Positions 26,438-36,091 of a stretch of DNA of 64,000 bases are shown in pieces. Position 1 is the first letter of the stretch. Each line of letters begins with the position of its first letter. Made by a program: the position numbers and the translations under genes. The notes beneath the pieces were generated by a model, which saw only the letters and a program-made list of their open reading frames with translations, was not told the DNA's origin and ran no database searches. The DNA is from Legionella sp. (lineage in GTDB: Bacteria > Pseudomonadota > Gammaproteobacteria > Legionellales > Legionellaceae): NCBI GenBank assembly GCA_031291115.1, contig JARLJQ010000017.1, positions 1-64,000 of the forward strand. Direction: 5' to 3'.

Positions 26438-26563
26438 GTAGGTTGGGCTTTTAGCCCAACAGGAGAGCACAGCGACTTCTTATGCGTCAAACAATAGCTT
26501 GGCACTAGACCAATTAAATTGAAGTCGCTTCTCTTCACTTGTTGGGCTAAAAGCCCAACCTAC
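26438..26563. repeat. 126-bp inverted-repeat element with palindromic ends
   Basis: Both ends are themselves palindromic: GTAGGTTGGGCTTTTAGCCC (26438 on) and GGGCTAAAAGCCCAACCTAC (ending 26563) mirror each other. Internal pairing continues with AGCGACTTC near 26469 against GAAGTCGCT near 26521. No coding capacity. Sits between tatB and the convergent VOC gene, so it may also end transcription from both sides. Confidence 0.8.
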
Positions 26564-26597
26564 AACTATTTAATCACGTGCTTACCCAAAATTCGCG

Positions 26598-26978
26598 TTA
26601 TTTTAACGCTTGCCAAAAAGCGATATGGGCGCCGGTTGGATCTTGAATAATAGCAAAAATACCAAAATCACTCACTGGAGTAACAGGCATTACTATAAGT
26701 GCGCCTAATTTTTTTGCACTCTCCACGGTAGTGTCCAGATGTTCCACTAGAATATAGCCCATCCAATGCGGAGGGATTTCTTCGCTTTTGTCTTTAGGAA
26801 TAGCCCAAATACCACCAAAAGCATCATCACCCACCTGAACCATCGTGTAGGTCATCGTTCCCATATCGTGATCCGTAAATTTCCATCCCAGCAAAGCGCC
26901 GTAAAATTCCTTGGCAGCATGTACGTCTGAGGTCGCTAATTCATTCCAACAAAACTCGCCCAATTTAGGTGTGTTCAT
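26598..26978 (-). CDS. VOC family (glyoxalase/bleomycin resistance-like) protein
   Basis: 126 residues. Two beta-alpha-beta-beta-beta units: GEFCWNELATSDVHAAKEFYGALLGWKF and YILVEHLDTTVESAKKLGALIV, then FAIIQDPTGAHIAFWQ. The family includes metal-dependent lyases, dioxygenases and binding proteins; the metal residues cannot be assigned by eye, so no reaction is claimed. Single gene with its own promoter region of about 60 bp. Confidence 0.85.
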   Translation of the reverse strand: MNTPKLGEFCWNELATSDVHAAKEFYGALLGWKFTDHDMGTMTYTMVQVGDDAFGGIWAIPKDKSEEIPPHWMGYILVEHLDTTVESAKKLGALIVMPVTPVSDFGIFAIIQDPTGAHIAFWQALK

Positions 26979-27035
26979 GATGACTCCCTATAAAATAACA
27001 TCCATCTTATAAGTATAGACCATCGATTTATTACT

Positions 27036-27797
27036 CTAAAGATGCATTTTTAAAGATTCTTCTACCTCAACATCAGTTATGTCTTCATTCTTTTTAGCGT
27101 TTCGCATTGCTATAACAGATTCTGCAAATTCTACTTTGGAGGTATTGTTGGCGCTTACCCTAACCCGACTTAGTCGTGCACATTCACGTATATTGAAAAA
27201 GGAGGATATATGCCCGGCAATCTCAGGCGGTAAAAAATCCCGTAGTAATCCAACTGATGGACCTCGGATATATGCCTCTTCTTTCGCTTTAATAAGCGAA
27301 GCTGCTGCCGTGTAACCGCGGCTTTTGGCATACTCAAAAGGAGTAGTATTTTGGTAGCAAGTAATGTCTGTTCTGGCGCCGTTAGCTAATAAACATCTAA
27401 CAGCCTCTACAGCTTCGTAAGATTCTTTGTCGCAATAAGATAATTTATTACAAACCGCCCAATGCAGAGCCAATTTCCTCATATTATGATCAGGCGCATT
27501 TAAATCGGCGCCGAAATCTATAAGCCGCTGTATCGCGTTTGCATCTTTACCATACTCAGAAGCTACGCCAAGCATAGTATTTCCGTTACCATCATATGCA
27601 TTAGCGGCAATAGCCAGAAGTTCTTTCGAGTAATAAGCAAAATTTTCTTGAGAAAATTTGTTACGCCAAGTTAACTCACCGCAATGCGGAAAAAAGGTTA
27701 ATATTTCACCTAATAGTTTTTGCTCATCTACAGTTAATTCTCTCTTTATAACTATATAACGCTCATAACCTTCATTTTTAAAAACATAGCTTGGCAT
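27036..27797 (-). CDS. Ankyrin-repeat protein with a C-terminal F-box-like motif; candidate effector
   Basis: 253 residues from ATG 27797 (an upstream TTG at 27830 is possible). Residues about 70-175 contain ankyrin repeats (GNTMLGVASEYGKDANAIQR, LIDFGADLNAPDHNM, VRCLLANGARTDI, NTTPFEYAKSRGYTAAASLI). Residues about 187-215 fit the F-box consensus: FLPPEIAGHISSFFNI then RECARLSRV, with the Leu-Pro start, Glu, Ile-x2-x-Phe and Arg-x-Cys-x-Arg-Leu pattern. The C-terminus EDITDVEVEESLKM resembles the Glu-rich E-block of Dot/Icm substrates. L. pneumophila AnkB (LegAU13) combines an F-box with ankyrin repeats to recruit host SCF ubiquitin ligase, but with the F-box first. Here the order is reversed. 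Function is inferred. Confidence 0.7.
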   Translation of the reverse strand: MPSYVFKNEGYERYIVIKRELTVDEQKLLGEILTFFPHCGELTWRNKFSQENFAYYSKELLAIAANAYDGNGNTMLGVASEYGKDANAIQRLIDFGADLNAPDHNMRKLALHWAVCNKLSYCDKESYEAVEAVRCLLANGARTDITCYQNTTPFEYAKSRGYTAAASLIKAKEEAYIRGPSVGLLRDFLPPEIAGHISSFFNIRECARLSRVRVSANNTSKVEFAESVIAMRNAKKNEDITDVEVEESLKMHL

Positions 27798-27885
27798 TAG
27801 ATGCTCTAACTTGATACTAAAATAGTACAATTATTCTATCAGGTTTTACTTGATTTACTAAATAGGTTTTGGATAATGGAATTAC

Positions 27886-28755
27886 CTAATCAAAGCGACT
27901 CACTGGCTTATGACAATAAGGTGCTTTGCGGTGTTTGGCGTAATAATCTTGATGATAGTGTTCTGCAGGCCAAAATGGGTGCATGGCAATTAAACGAGTG
28001 ACTGGTTGGTAGCCTTTTTTGCGGAGCATTTGCATTAAAAGTTCCGCCTCATCGAGCTGCTCTTGATTGTAATAAAACACAGCACTTTGATATTGCGGAC
28101 CAATATCAGGCCCTTGTCCGCTTTTTTGTACGGGATCGTGGATTTCAAAAAAGCGTTTTAAAATAGAATGGTAATCCGTTTTTGCTTTATCATAAATAAC
28201 ACGTACGGCTTCATAATGCCCTGTTGTACCCCTGCATACTTCATCGTAAGTGGGATCTTGTGTCGTGCCGCCAATATAGCCTACTTCAACACGCAAAACT
28301 CCAGGGATTAGTTTTAAGAAATGATCAACGCCCCAAAAGCATCCACCGGCCATAATGGCTTCTTCTGTATCTAAAACCTGGCTGTCTTCAACAAAATCAA
28401 GAGACGCGGAGTTCACACAGTGGCGCAGATTTTTTTGAGTAAATAATTCGCCATGGAATACATGCCCCAAATGCGCGTTACAACGCGCACAAAGGATTTC
28501 TGTACGTCTTCCATCGGCATCAGGTACTTGGCTTACTGCCTGAACGATATCGTCATCAAAACTAGGCCAACCACAGCCGGAGCTGAATTGACTGGACCCG
28601 CGAAACAATGCAAGACCACAACGCCTGCATAAATACGAGCCTTTACTAACTACTTGATTGTAAATTCCCGTATTAGGGTATTCTGTCGCTTTATCGCAGA
28701 TTATCCTTTTCGCCACAGGCATTAAACTGGCTAGTTTATCCAAATAATCGTTCAT
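27886..28755 (-). CDS. msrBA: Fused peptide methionine sulfoxide reductase MsrB-MsrA
   Basis: 289 residues from ATG 28755 (MNDYLDKL). The N-terminal MsrB domain has the two zinc Cys pairs (CRRCG and CARCNAHLGHVF), the signature SGCGWPSF, and the catalytic Cys in LRHCVNSASL. The C-terminal MsrA domain has the catalytic GGCFWG motif, YIGGTTQDPTYDEVC, and GHYEAVRV. It repairs both S- and R-methionine sulfoxide. MsrB comes first, unlike many fusions where MsrA is first. A longer reading from 28815 would overlap mltB. Four bp from the mltB stop; likely one transcript. Confidence 0.95.
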   Translation of the reverse strand: MNDYLDKLASLMPVAKRIICDKATEYPNTGIYNQVVSKGSYLCRRCGLALFRGSSQFSSGCGWPSFDDDIVQAVSQVPDADGRRTEILCARCNAHLGHVFHGELFTQKNLRHCVNSASLDFVEDSQVLDTEEAIMAGGCFWGVDHFLKLIPGVLRVEVGYIGGTTQDPTYDEVCRGTTGHYEAVRVIYDKAKTDYHSILKRFFEIHDPVQKSGQGPDIGPQYQSAVFYYNQEQLDEAELLMQMLRKKGYQPVTRLIAMHPFWPAEHYHQDYYAKHRKAPYCHKPVSRFD

Positions 28756-28759
28756 ATTC

Positions 28760-29728
28760 CTACCCAGGTTGTCCTTGGCAGATTTTATCGGCCAAGTAAC
28801 CGATAGCACCCGCATAATAGATGGAATTATTGTAGTGTAAAATCATCTTGTAATTAGGGAAGGTCAGGAATGTTGGTCCACCTAAAGGCTGTACAATACT
28901 GGCCTGCAAATTTTGATACGGAAGCGGTTTACCGTCTTCAGTACGCACACCTAAGGCACTCCATTCACTCACTGGTTTTACTGTTTTTTTACCTTCTAAA
29001 GCCATATCAAATTTACTAGGTAGCTTCACTTGGATCGCCCAAGGCTCACCTGTTTGCCAGCCGTTTTGTTTCATGTAATTAGCGATTGAAGCAAAGGCAT
29101 CAGGCTTACTACGCCAAATATCACGTCGGCCATCGCCATCATAATCAACTGCATAGCGTACCCAACTGGAAGGCAAAAATTGAGGATGGCCTGAAGCCCC
29201 CGCCCACTCACCTTTAAAATCAGCCAGACTGACATGGCCTTCATTAAGAATTCGTAATGCAATGAATAACTCTTTACGGAAAAAATCTTTACGATTGGAT
29301 TCATAAGCTAACGTAGCCAAAGCCTTAATCACAGGGAACGTCCCCATATAAGAGCCGTAACTTGTTTCCAAGCCCCAGAAAGAAACAATAAAACAAGGAT
29401 TTACACCGTATTTTTTTGCTACATCTTCAAGCACGGCCTGATTTTTTTTGAATTCTTTACGGCCAATCGCAATACGATAATTATCGACTCGGGAATTACG
29501 GTATTTGAGAAAAGTTAAACGATGCTCTGGTTGTGAACGCAAAAGTCCTTTAATTTGATGGCTTGGTTCATGAACGCCGGCAAAAGCGCTATCGAAAATT
29601 TCTGGAGAAATCCCTTGCTGTAGCGCTTCCGTACGTACTTGCGCAACCCAAGCATTCCAACTTTGCTGTGCAAAGGCAACATGATGTATAAAAACACATG
29701 CTAATACCGCTAGCCCCCACTTTTTCAT
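28760..29728 (-). CDS. mltB: Lytic murein transglycosylase B (MltB family, SLT_2)
   Basis: 322 residues from ATG 29728, chosen because GGGGG lies 6 nt upstream. Signal peptide (KWGLAVLACVFIHHVAFA) and no lipobox, so probably soluble periplasmic. Catalytic Glu is in FWGLETSYGSYMG; GEWAGASGHPQFLPSSWVRYAVDYDGDGRRDIW is the conserved substrate-groove and Asp-rich stretch. It cleaves peptidoglycan glycan strands to 1,6-anhydro products. Followed by msrBA. Confidence 0.94.
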   Translation of the reverse strand: MKKWGLAVLACVFIHHVAFAQQSWNAWVAQVRTEALQQGISPEIFDSAFAGVHEPSHQIKGLLRSQPEHRLTFLKYRNSRVDNYRIAIGRKEFKKNQAVLEDVAKKYGVNPCFIVSFWGLETSYGSYMGTFPVIKALATLAYESNRKDFFRKELFIALRILNEGHVSLADFKGEWAGASGHPQFLPSSWVRYAVDYDGDGRRDIWRSKPDAFASIANYMKQNGWQTGEPWAIQVKLPSKFDMALEGKKTVKPVSEWSALGVRTEDGKPLPYQNLQASIVQPLGGPTFLTFPNYKMILHYNNSIYYAGAIGYLADKICQGQPG

Positions 29729-30022
29729 AGCCATCCCCCTGATTTTTATATATTTTAAATATATAACCTATGTGTATTTTATAAGATAGTCTATTTATTC
29801 AGAATCCGAGAATAAATAGGGTGGTTTTTTATTTTGATTGGTGTTTTGTATGGCGAATACACTAATCCCTCTACTAATCCGTTCGCAGTGAGGAGGAGCA
29901 AAGCTCCGTCTCGAACTGTCTGCACCATTTGTGCCAAGCCTTCGAGACAGCGCTAAAAGCGCTTCCTCAGGCCGAACGGATCGGCATGAGTGGATACAAT
30001 TTTGTGGCGATATGGACGACGA
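29729..30022. other. Intergenic region with palindromic element
   Basis: About 290 bp. It holds the element at 29878-29980 and, upstream of mltB, AT-rich DNA with the run TATATATTTTAAATATATAA. No gene was recognised. Confidence 0.4.
29878..29980. repeat. 103-bp palindromic element
   Basis: Ends TCCGTTCG (29878 on) and CGAACGGA (ending 29980). Inward, TGAGGAGGAGC pairs in part with GCGCTTCCTCA, and CGTCTCGAA pairs with TTCGAGACAGC. It belongs to a sequence type common in many proteobacterial genomes (from memory of such repeats). No ORF. Confidence 0.7.
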
Positions 30023-31429
30023 CTAAAGCGCTTCCATAAACTCGGTTAAATCCGCCTTTTCTTCTTTAGACAGTTTTAATTCCAGCACCATATTAAAGAA
30101 CTCGACCGTATCCGCTAAAGTTAGTAAGCGTCCATCGTGTAAATAAGGTGGTGAATCTTTGATTCCTCTTAAGGGAAAGGTTTTGATTGGGCCATCACCA
30201 ACCGCTTTCATACCGTTAATCATTTGCGGCTGATAGAATTTTTCAGTTTGCAAATTATGCATGGTGTTGTCAGTATAATATGGTGCCGCATGGCAAGTAG
30301 AACATTTGGCTTTACCAAAAAACAGCGCCTCTCCGCGTAATTCTGCTGGAGTTGCTTTTTTCGGGTCTAATTTGCCTTCCCAATTCAATTTAGGAGCCGG
30401 AGGAAAATCCAGGATTTCCTGAACTTCAGCCATAAAATGCACCTGGCTGCCGCGCTCCAGAATATTCACGCCTTTTTTGGTAGCAATAACCGGATCACCA
30501 TCAAAATAAGCCGCTCGTTGTTCAAACTCAGTGAAATCTTCTATCGTTTTCAAAGCACGTTGCGAACCAAACAAACGCTGTATGTTCACACCGCGTAAGC
30601 TCGGTGTATTGATTCGATGACGAAACTCTTGTGGACGAATATCACCTACTAAATGCGTGGCTTTATTCGTATGTCCATTCATATGACAATCAAAACAGGC
30701 GACACCACGACTTGGCTTAACCGTACGACGGTCGTCAGTCTGGTTGTATTGCTGTTGTGGAAAAGGAGTAACCAATAAACGCATACCTTCTAATTGTTTT
30801 GGGTTTAAAAGGCCGTTAAACAATTCAAAGTAGTTCTCAATAGTTACTAATTTTCCTTTTGATACATCACCTAAATCAGGGCGTGTCGTCAAAAAAATCG
30901 GGGCGGGAAATGGCGGTAAAAAGTGATCTGGAATATCAAAATCCAAATCAAACCGAGTTAAATCGCGATTTTCCTGTTTGTTAATTTCATCTATTGCAAA
31001 CTTAGGAAACAACATGCCACCTTCAGCATGATTTGGATGCGGTAAGGGTAAAAATCCTTGCGGAAAAAGGCCTTGTTTTTTAATCTCTTCAGGGCTCATT
31101 TCAGCTAACTTTTCCCAAGTCATGCCAGCAGGAAGTTTCACTCGTACACCATCCTGAACCGCTTTGCCATTAGACATTTTTGTAGTTGGTGAGGGTTTAT
31201 TACTTAAATCATAACGCTGCTTTAATAACTCTTGTTGACGGTTATTAAATCCTTCTTTTGCAGCACTCATGCGTTGCAAAATACTTTGGAACGTCTCATT
31301 AATTACTACGGGCATGTAGCTTGATGGTACTGCCGGAGCAGATGGTGCTTGCTCTTGTATGGCATCATCCGCATAGGCTAAAGAAAAAATACTGCTTAAT
31401 AGGGCAAATCCAATTGATTTTTTTAACAT
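30023..31429 (-). CDS. Dihaem cytochrome c, MauG/cytochrome c peroxidase-like
   Basis: About 468 residues. Signal peptide (LKKSIGFALLSSIFSLAYA). Two CxxCH sites: CFDCH near residues 245-249 and CSTCH near 378-382. The spacing, the TPSLRGVNIQRLFG and PLRGIKDSPPYLHDGRLLTLADTVEFF segments match di-haem peroxidase/MauG proteins. The N-terminal 180 residues before the first haem site are longer than in typical peroxidases and unassigned. Substrate is unknown. The start could be ATG 31441; 31429 fits GGAC 8 nt upstream. Single gene. Confidence 0.85.
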   Translation of the reverse strand: MLKKSIGFALLSSIFSLAYADDAIQEQAPSAPAVPSSYMPVVINETFQSILQRMSAAKEGFNNRQQELLKQRYDLSNKPSPTTKMSNGKAVQDGVRVKLPAGMTWEKLAEMSPEEIKKQGLFPQGFLPLPHPNHAEGGMLFPKFAIDEINKQENRDLTRFDLDFDIPDHFLPPFPAPIFLTTRPDLGDVSKGKLVTIENYFELFNGLLNPKQLEGMRLLVTPFPQQQYNQTDDRRTVKPSRGVACFDCHMNGHTNKATHLVGDIRPQEFRHRINTPSLRGVNIQRLFGSQRALKTIEDFTEFEQRAAYFDGDPVIATKKGVNILERGSQVHFMAEVQEILDFPPAPKLNWEGKLDPKKATPAELRGEALFFGKAKCSTCHAAPYYTDNTMHNLQTEKFYQPQMINGMKAVGDGPIKTFPLRGIKDSPPYLHDGRLLTLADTVEFFNMVLELKLSKEEKADLTEFMEAL

Positions 31430-31499
31430 AGAAAAGTCCATTTATATGATAAAAAGTGTTTTACTATCATAGAGTACTTATCTCATAAATTCAATTTAA

Positions 31500-32693
31500 T
31501 TACTCACTTCGCAAAGAAACTACCGGCTCGAGCTTTGCAGCACGACGTGCGGGATAAAAACCAAAGAAAATACCTGTTGCTGCAGAAACCATAAAACCGG
31601 CTAAAGGCGGAAGTAGATAAATTGTAAAATTCCAAGCACTAAAATAGGCAATAATCCAGGTAAAAATCAAACCTAAAATCACCCCAAGTACGCCCCCAAC
31701 CAAAGAAAGCATCACCGATTCCACGAGAAATAATGCCTGAATGTCACTGTTTTTTGCACCCACAGCCTTACGAATACCAATTTCTTTTTTACGTTCACTA
31801 ACAGAAACCAACATCACATTCATAACGCCTATGCCACCAACCAATAGTGAAATGCCCCCAATTACCGCGAGCAATAAGGTGAAAATACGCCCCTGACTTT
31901 CCATACTGGCAATAATTTGTTTGGCACTACGGGGAAATACACTGAGTTTCGGCGCAAAAGAGCTGATAATCTGTTTTATGTCGTTAATGATTTCATCAAT
32001 AGGACTGTCTGGTTTTAACTCCAAAACGGCATTATTGATTTTGGCGTCTTTACTGACCAAAGTAATACCCGCTAAAGGAATAATAGCGGCTTGATTAATG
32101 TCTTCATTAAAAAAGCCATTTTCCTTCCAACGTTCGGCAACGCCAATAATGGTATACAAAGATTGGCCAATGCGTAATTGCTTGCCCACCGGGTCGTCCA
32201 GGCTGATGGCTTTAATTTGCTGCGCTAAACCATCACCAATTACGCAATAATGTTCAAATGACTCAACAAAAGAAACAAAATGGCCTTGAGCTAATTTAAT
32301 TTGCACAATTTCAGCCAAATGTTCATCAGCACCAATGATCACCCCTTGCATTTGTTTGCCTTGAAAGCTTAATGGTTGAAATGCCGTGCTGTAGGGCGCG
32401 ATATTGGTAACATAGGGTATACGTTCTTGTAATTGTTGCCATTGCGCGCTGGATAAAGTGTCACTGCTGGAAGGTGATTTGCCTGGACTTTTTTGATAAA
32501 CCGCAACCGCTAATAAATCGGTGCCTAAGGCCTTAAATTGCTCTAAAGCTTTTTCGGTAGCAAGCTGGCCGCAACTGATTAAAGCAACTACCGCTGCCGT
32601 GCCTACCAATATACCTAAAACCGCTAAAAAAGACCGTAATTTTGCAGCGGTTAAATTAACCAAAGCCTGCTGGCAGAGTCCAGAAAAATTCAT
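31500..32693 (-). CDS. ABC transporter permease (MacB/FtsX-type)
   Basis: 397 residues from ATG 32693, whose ATGA overlaps the ATPase stop. Four transmembrane helices: one after residue 20 (LRSFLAVLGILVGTAAVVALIS) and three at the C-terminus (IFTLLLAVIGGISLLVGGIGVMNVMLVSV, and two in MLSLVGGVLGVILGLIFTWII and LAGFMVSAATGIFFGF). Between them is the periplasmic MacB-type core. The EIGIRKAVGA coupling motif is conserved. Separate ATPase and permease genes, unlike E. coli MacB. End of the six-gene minus-strand run. Confidence 0.93.
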   Translation of the reverse strand: MNFSGLCQQALVNLTAAKLRSFLAVLGILVGTAAVVALISCGQLATEKALEQFKALGTDLLAVAVYQKSPGKSPSSSDTLSSAQWQQLQERIPYVTNIAPYSTAFQPLSFQGKQMQGVIIGADEHLAEIVQIKLAQGHFVSFVESFEHYCVIGDGLAQQIKAISLDDPVGKQLRIGQSLYTIIGVAERWKENGFFNEDINQAAIIPLAGITLVSKDAKINNAVLELKPDSPIDEIINDIKQIISSFAPKLSVFPRSAKQIIASMESQGRIFTLLLAVIGGISLLVGGIGVMNVMLVSVSERKKEIGIRKAVGAKNSDIQALFLVESVMLSLVGGVLGVILGLIFTWIIAYFSAWNFTIYLLPPLAGFMVSAATGIFFGFYPARRAAKLEPVVSLRSE

Positions 32694-33379
32694 TGCGCCG
32701 TCTCCGCAATCACTACACCATCCGCCAAAGTAATCCTGCGTTGGCATAAGCTGGCAACTTGTTCATCATGAGTAATCATGATAATGCTGCGGCCTTGATC
32801 ATGTAAGGATAAAAATAAATTCATTACCTCATGACCCGTACGTGAATCCAAAGCACCGGTAGGTTCATCCGCTAAAATGACTTGCGGCTCACTGACCAAG
32901 GCACGTGCGATGGCCACGCGTTGCTGTTGGCCACCTGATAATTGCGTGGGACGGTGATGGGCGTAGCGATGCATCCCTACGTGATCCAAAGCAGCTAATA
33001 CACGCTCATTGATTTCTGCAGGAGGCGTTCCACGATAAACCAAAGGTAGGGCCACATTTTGCATGGCGCTAAAACGTGGCAACAAATTAAATTGCTGGAA
33101 CACAAAACCAATATGTTGATTACGTAAGCTCGCGGACTCATCATCAGTTAAGGCGGCAACATTGCGATCATGTAGCAGATAAGTTCCTGAATCGGCTTTA
33201 TCCAATAAGCCCATAATATTCATCAAAGTCGACTTGCCCGAGCCAGAAGCCCCAACAATAGCCAACAGATCACCTTCATTAACCGTAAGTGAGACTTCTT
33301 TTAATACTGTAGAGCTAATGCCCTCCAAGTGATACACTTTAACGATATCCTTAAGTGTCATTAAGGCTTTTTTACTCAT
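32690..33379 (-). CDS. ABC transporter ATP-binding protein (LolD/MacB-type)
   Basis: 229 residues. Walker [11 protein letters not shown]-loop VFQQFNLL, signature LSGGQQQR, Walker [13 protein letters not shown], and switch His in IMITHD. The start ATG 33379 overlaps the last codons of the HlyD-like gene by 8 nt; ATG 33361 is an alternative. With the permease, adaptor and TolC-like genes it forms a MacAB-TolC-like tripartite pump. Substrate unknown. Confidence 0.95.
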   Translation of the reverse strand: MSKKALMTLKDIVKVYHLEGISSTVLKEVSLTVNEGDLLAIVGASGSGKSTLMNIMGLLDKADSGTYLLHDRNVAALTDDESASLRNQHIGFVFQQFNLLPRFSAMQNVALPLVYRGTPPAEINERVLAALDHVGMHRYAHHRPTQLSGGQQQRVAIARALVSEPQVILADEPTGALDSRTGHEVMNLFLSLHDQGRSIIMITHDEQVASLCQRRITLADGVVIAETAQ

Positions 33380-34523
33380 AAACCACCACATCGCCTTCTT
33401 TCAAGCCGGTCACAACAACTACCGAATCCGCTTGTGCAGGGCCCGTTGTGATAATGCGCCGCTCCTGTTTACCCGCTGCATTTTGCAAAGTAACCACACT
33501 TAATCCCTTTTCCCGACGAACTGCCGCAATAGGAATTAATAATTGATTACCACTGTCAACGTTCAGCTCTATGGCCGTACTCATCCCTACTTTAATCCAC
33601 TCTTGTTGCTCTGGACTTAAAGAACGTACTTCAACTGTGGCGGTAAAAAATGGCAGGCCATTACTGGTATTGGATGCTTGAGCATTCACTGCAACTAATT
33701 CACCTTGTAAAGGATATTTGCCAAAAGCGATTCCACTGATGGTTGCCTTCATTCCGGTATGAATTTGTGAGATATCAATTTCAGGAACATCAATTTCAAC
33801 ACTAATTCCCGATAAATCACCAATCAAAGCAATAATTTGACCTGATTTTACTGAGGAGCCCACTGTAATACGTGCCGCTTTATCTTCACCCGCTTTCGGT
33901 GGATACAACAAAATACCGTCATTGCTTGCTTTTAAACGAATTAAATTATGCTTTGAAGCTAAGATGCGCCTTACTTTATCAAAATCAGACAAACTCAATG
34001 TAGAAAATTTTTGCGAATCTTCTTCATCCATTTTTTCCATCATTTCGGTTAATTTACGCGTGGATTGCATAAGCGTCACGCGCACGGTGTCCATGCTTGA
34101 TTTTTCGCTGAGGTAATTATTTTTAGATAAAAGCCCGGAGCTCCATAGATCCTGAGTACCAACAAATTTAGCTTTAGCTATGGTGTAACTGTCTTTGGCC
34201 TTTAAGTATTCGGTCAAGGTATCATTAAATTGTTTTTGCAGCTCCGTTGAATTCAGCGTGAGAATCACATCGCCTTTTTTTACCCTTTGCCCGTAATGAA
34301 AATTCATAGTTTCAACTACTGCTTCCATGGGGCTTGTCAGAGTATTTTCATGTATAGGCTGAATCGTACCTGTAAAATGCAGGTTTTTATGCAAGGTTTG
34401 TTTTTTCACAGTATATTGATGCACATTAGCGCTGTTTTTCTGTTCATGACTGCCGCATGAAGACAACATAATGCTTATCAATACACCACATGCGATGTGC
34501 CACTGAGTTAAATACCTATTCAT
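33372..34523 (-). CDS. Periplasmic adaptor (HlyD/MacA family), predicted lipoprotein
   Basis: 383 residues. The N-terminal signal ends in lipobox LSSC (Cys23), so it should be a lipoprotein, whereas E. coli MacA is membrane-anchored by a helix. Lipoyl-like halves (TLTSPMEAVVETMNFHYGQRVKKGDVILTL and GKLIRL-type segment at ASNDGILLYPPKAGEDKAARI) flank a long coiled-coil hairpin, then a beta-barrel with VPEIDISQIHTGMKATISG. Links the inner-membrane ABC pump to the TolC-like channel. Start overlaps the channel gene stop as ATGA. Confidence 0.92.
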   Translation of the reverse strand: MNRYLTQWHIACGVLISIMLSSCGSHEQKNSANVHQYTVKKQTLHKNLHFTGTIQPIHENTLTSPMEAVVETMNFHYGQRVKKGDVILTLNSTELQKQFNDTLTEYLKAKDSYTIAKAKFVGTQDLWSSGLLSKNNYLSEKSSMDTVRVTLMQSTRKLTEMMEKMDEEDSQKFSTLSLSDFDKVRRILASKHNLIRLKASNDGILLYPPKAGEDKAARITVGSSVKSGQIIALIGDLSGISVEIDVPEIDISQIHTGMKATISGIAFGKYPLQGELVAVNAQASNTSNGLPFFTATVEVRSLSPEQQEWIKVGMSTAIELNVDSGNQLLIPIAAVRREKGLSVVTLQNAAGKQERRIITTGPAQADSVVVVTGLKEGDVVVYE

Positions 34524-36091
34524 CCGCCATACCTTAGTTTAATGTTCCAATGATCCAGCGTTGTTCCTAAAATCCTTTGTAGGCTTGAGATCTGGTTAAG
34601 ATACGCAATTTTTGCACTGATTAGTCCTGATTGCGCCTGAATCAATTGATCCTGCGTGCGGTTCACATCCAAAGCACTGGCTATTCCTGCCTGTAACTTC
34701 TTCTTTTCCAATGCATAGGATTGTTCCGCTAATTTCACTTGTTTTTGTGCTAATTGAAAACGCTTGGCCAAACTGTTAATGCTATTTACCGTGTTGGTAA
34801 TATTGGTGATTAAAGCACGTTTGGCGGCAAGCATATTAAGGCGGTCTTTTTCTAAACGAACTTTAACATTAATTAATTGACTGCGACGACTGACATCATG
34901 CAGAGGAACAGTCAAAGTCAAACGTGCGGCTTGTGTCAGGTTTTTACCGTTATAAATACCGCGTATGCCACTGTTTATGCCGGTCACATCATTCATGGTA
35001 CCACTTTGCACGTTAACACCGGCGTCCAATTGCCATAATTGCTGATTCTTGGCAATTTTATAAGCGCGTTCATCAGCGCGTAAAGCCATTTTTTGCGCCA
35101 GATAAAGCGTATTATGGTTTAGCGCCTGTTCAATGGACTGTTGTAAATTGGGGACCACTAATTTCTCTAAAGTCACATCACTAGGTACCGATAAATGCGT
35201 TTCAGGATCAAGACCAATGGTTTGTAATAATTCTTGAGTTGCCGTTTGAAACTCATTTTCACCTTGCTCGACCATCAGGCTTAAAGATTCAATTTGATAG
35301 GATTGCTGAATGTTCCCGGTGGGTTCTAATTGGCCTGCCGCTATTTTTTGCTCGTTAATATCATAGGATTTTTTAGCTTCTTTTAATTGCAAATGCTGAT
35401 TTTGCAGGTTATTCCCGCTTAAAATCAGTGCTCGATAAGCCATAATCACTTGGGTGACTTGATCCGCAACGGATTGACGCAGGCTTAATTTATTTAGCCA
35501 TTCATTATCTTGCGCATCTAATAACGATGCTTCATTCACTTTCTTACCAAAGCCTCGTAATAAAGGCTGAGTGAGTGAAAAATTCAACATGGGGTTAAAA
35601 TTATTATCCCCATTCACGTTATTATCAATATTCAGAGCAGCCTGAGTACCAAGCTTTGTGCGTAATCCAAATTCAGGGCTGGCCATAAAGGTACGGGTGG
35701 TATCCGTGCCAATGCCATTAAAACGACTTTTTTGCAAAACGCCTGTAGCACCTAAGGCGTATTGTAATTCAAATTCATTATGTGCCAAACGCAGTTGATA
35801 GCGCTGCACGATGCGATCTAATTCAGCATTTTTAATATTCGGGTTATAACGCAAGGCTAACAAAATTGCCTCCCTTAAACTCATCCGATGTACTACTTTT
35901 TTACGTGCGGCAGGGGATGTAGGCAGCTCAATCCAGCTTTTGAGCATGAATTCAGGATTAGCAATGGCTTTTTCCAGGCGTGTTTCCGCCTGAATCACCT
36001 GCTCACTCTCAGGTATAACCAGCGCCCAGGCATTAAAGCCCAGCAGGCTGCATATCAAAAACAAGGAAAATCTGTTCATTAACTCACTCAT
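34520..36091 (-). CDS. TolC-family outer-membrane efflux protein
   Basis: 523 residues. Signal peptide ([16 protein letters not shown]), then two OEP repeats with long alpha-hairpins (LNSAN-type coils around [20 protein letters not shown] and [30 protein letters not shown]). [15 protein letters not shown] is the conserved strand motif. It forms the outer-membrane channel for the pump. ATG 36091 overlaps the apaH stop; ATG 36079 is a possible alternative start. The coupling to apaH suggests readthrough transcription. Confidence 0.92.
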   Translation of the reverse strand: MSELMNRFSLFLICSLLGFNAWALVIPESEQVIQAETRLEKAIANPEFMLKSWIELPTSPAARKKVVHRMSLREAILLALRYNPNIKNAELDRIVQRYQLRLAHNEFELQYALGATGVLQKSRFNGIGTDTTRTFMASPEFGLRTKLGTQAALNIDNNVNGDNNFNPMLNFSLTQPLLRGFGKKVNEASLLDAQDNEWLNKLSLRQSVADQVTQVIMAYRALILSGNNLQNQHLQLKEAKKSYDINEQKIAAGQLEPTGNIQQSYQIESLSLMVEQGENEFQTATQELLQTIGLDPETHLSVPSDVTLEKLVVPNLQQSIEQALNHNTLYLAQKMALRADERAYKIAKNQQLWQLDAGVNVQSGTMNDVTGINSGIRGIYNGKNLTQAARLTLTVPLHDVSRRSQLINVKVRLEKDRLNMLAAKRALITNITNTVNSINSLAKRFQLAQKQVKLAEQSYALEKKKLQAGIASALDVNRTQDQLIQAQSGLISAKIAYLNQISSLQRILGTTLDHWNIKLRYGG

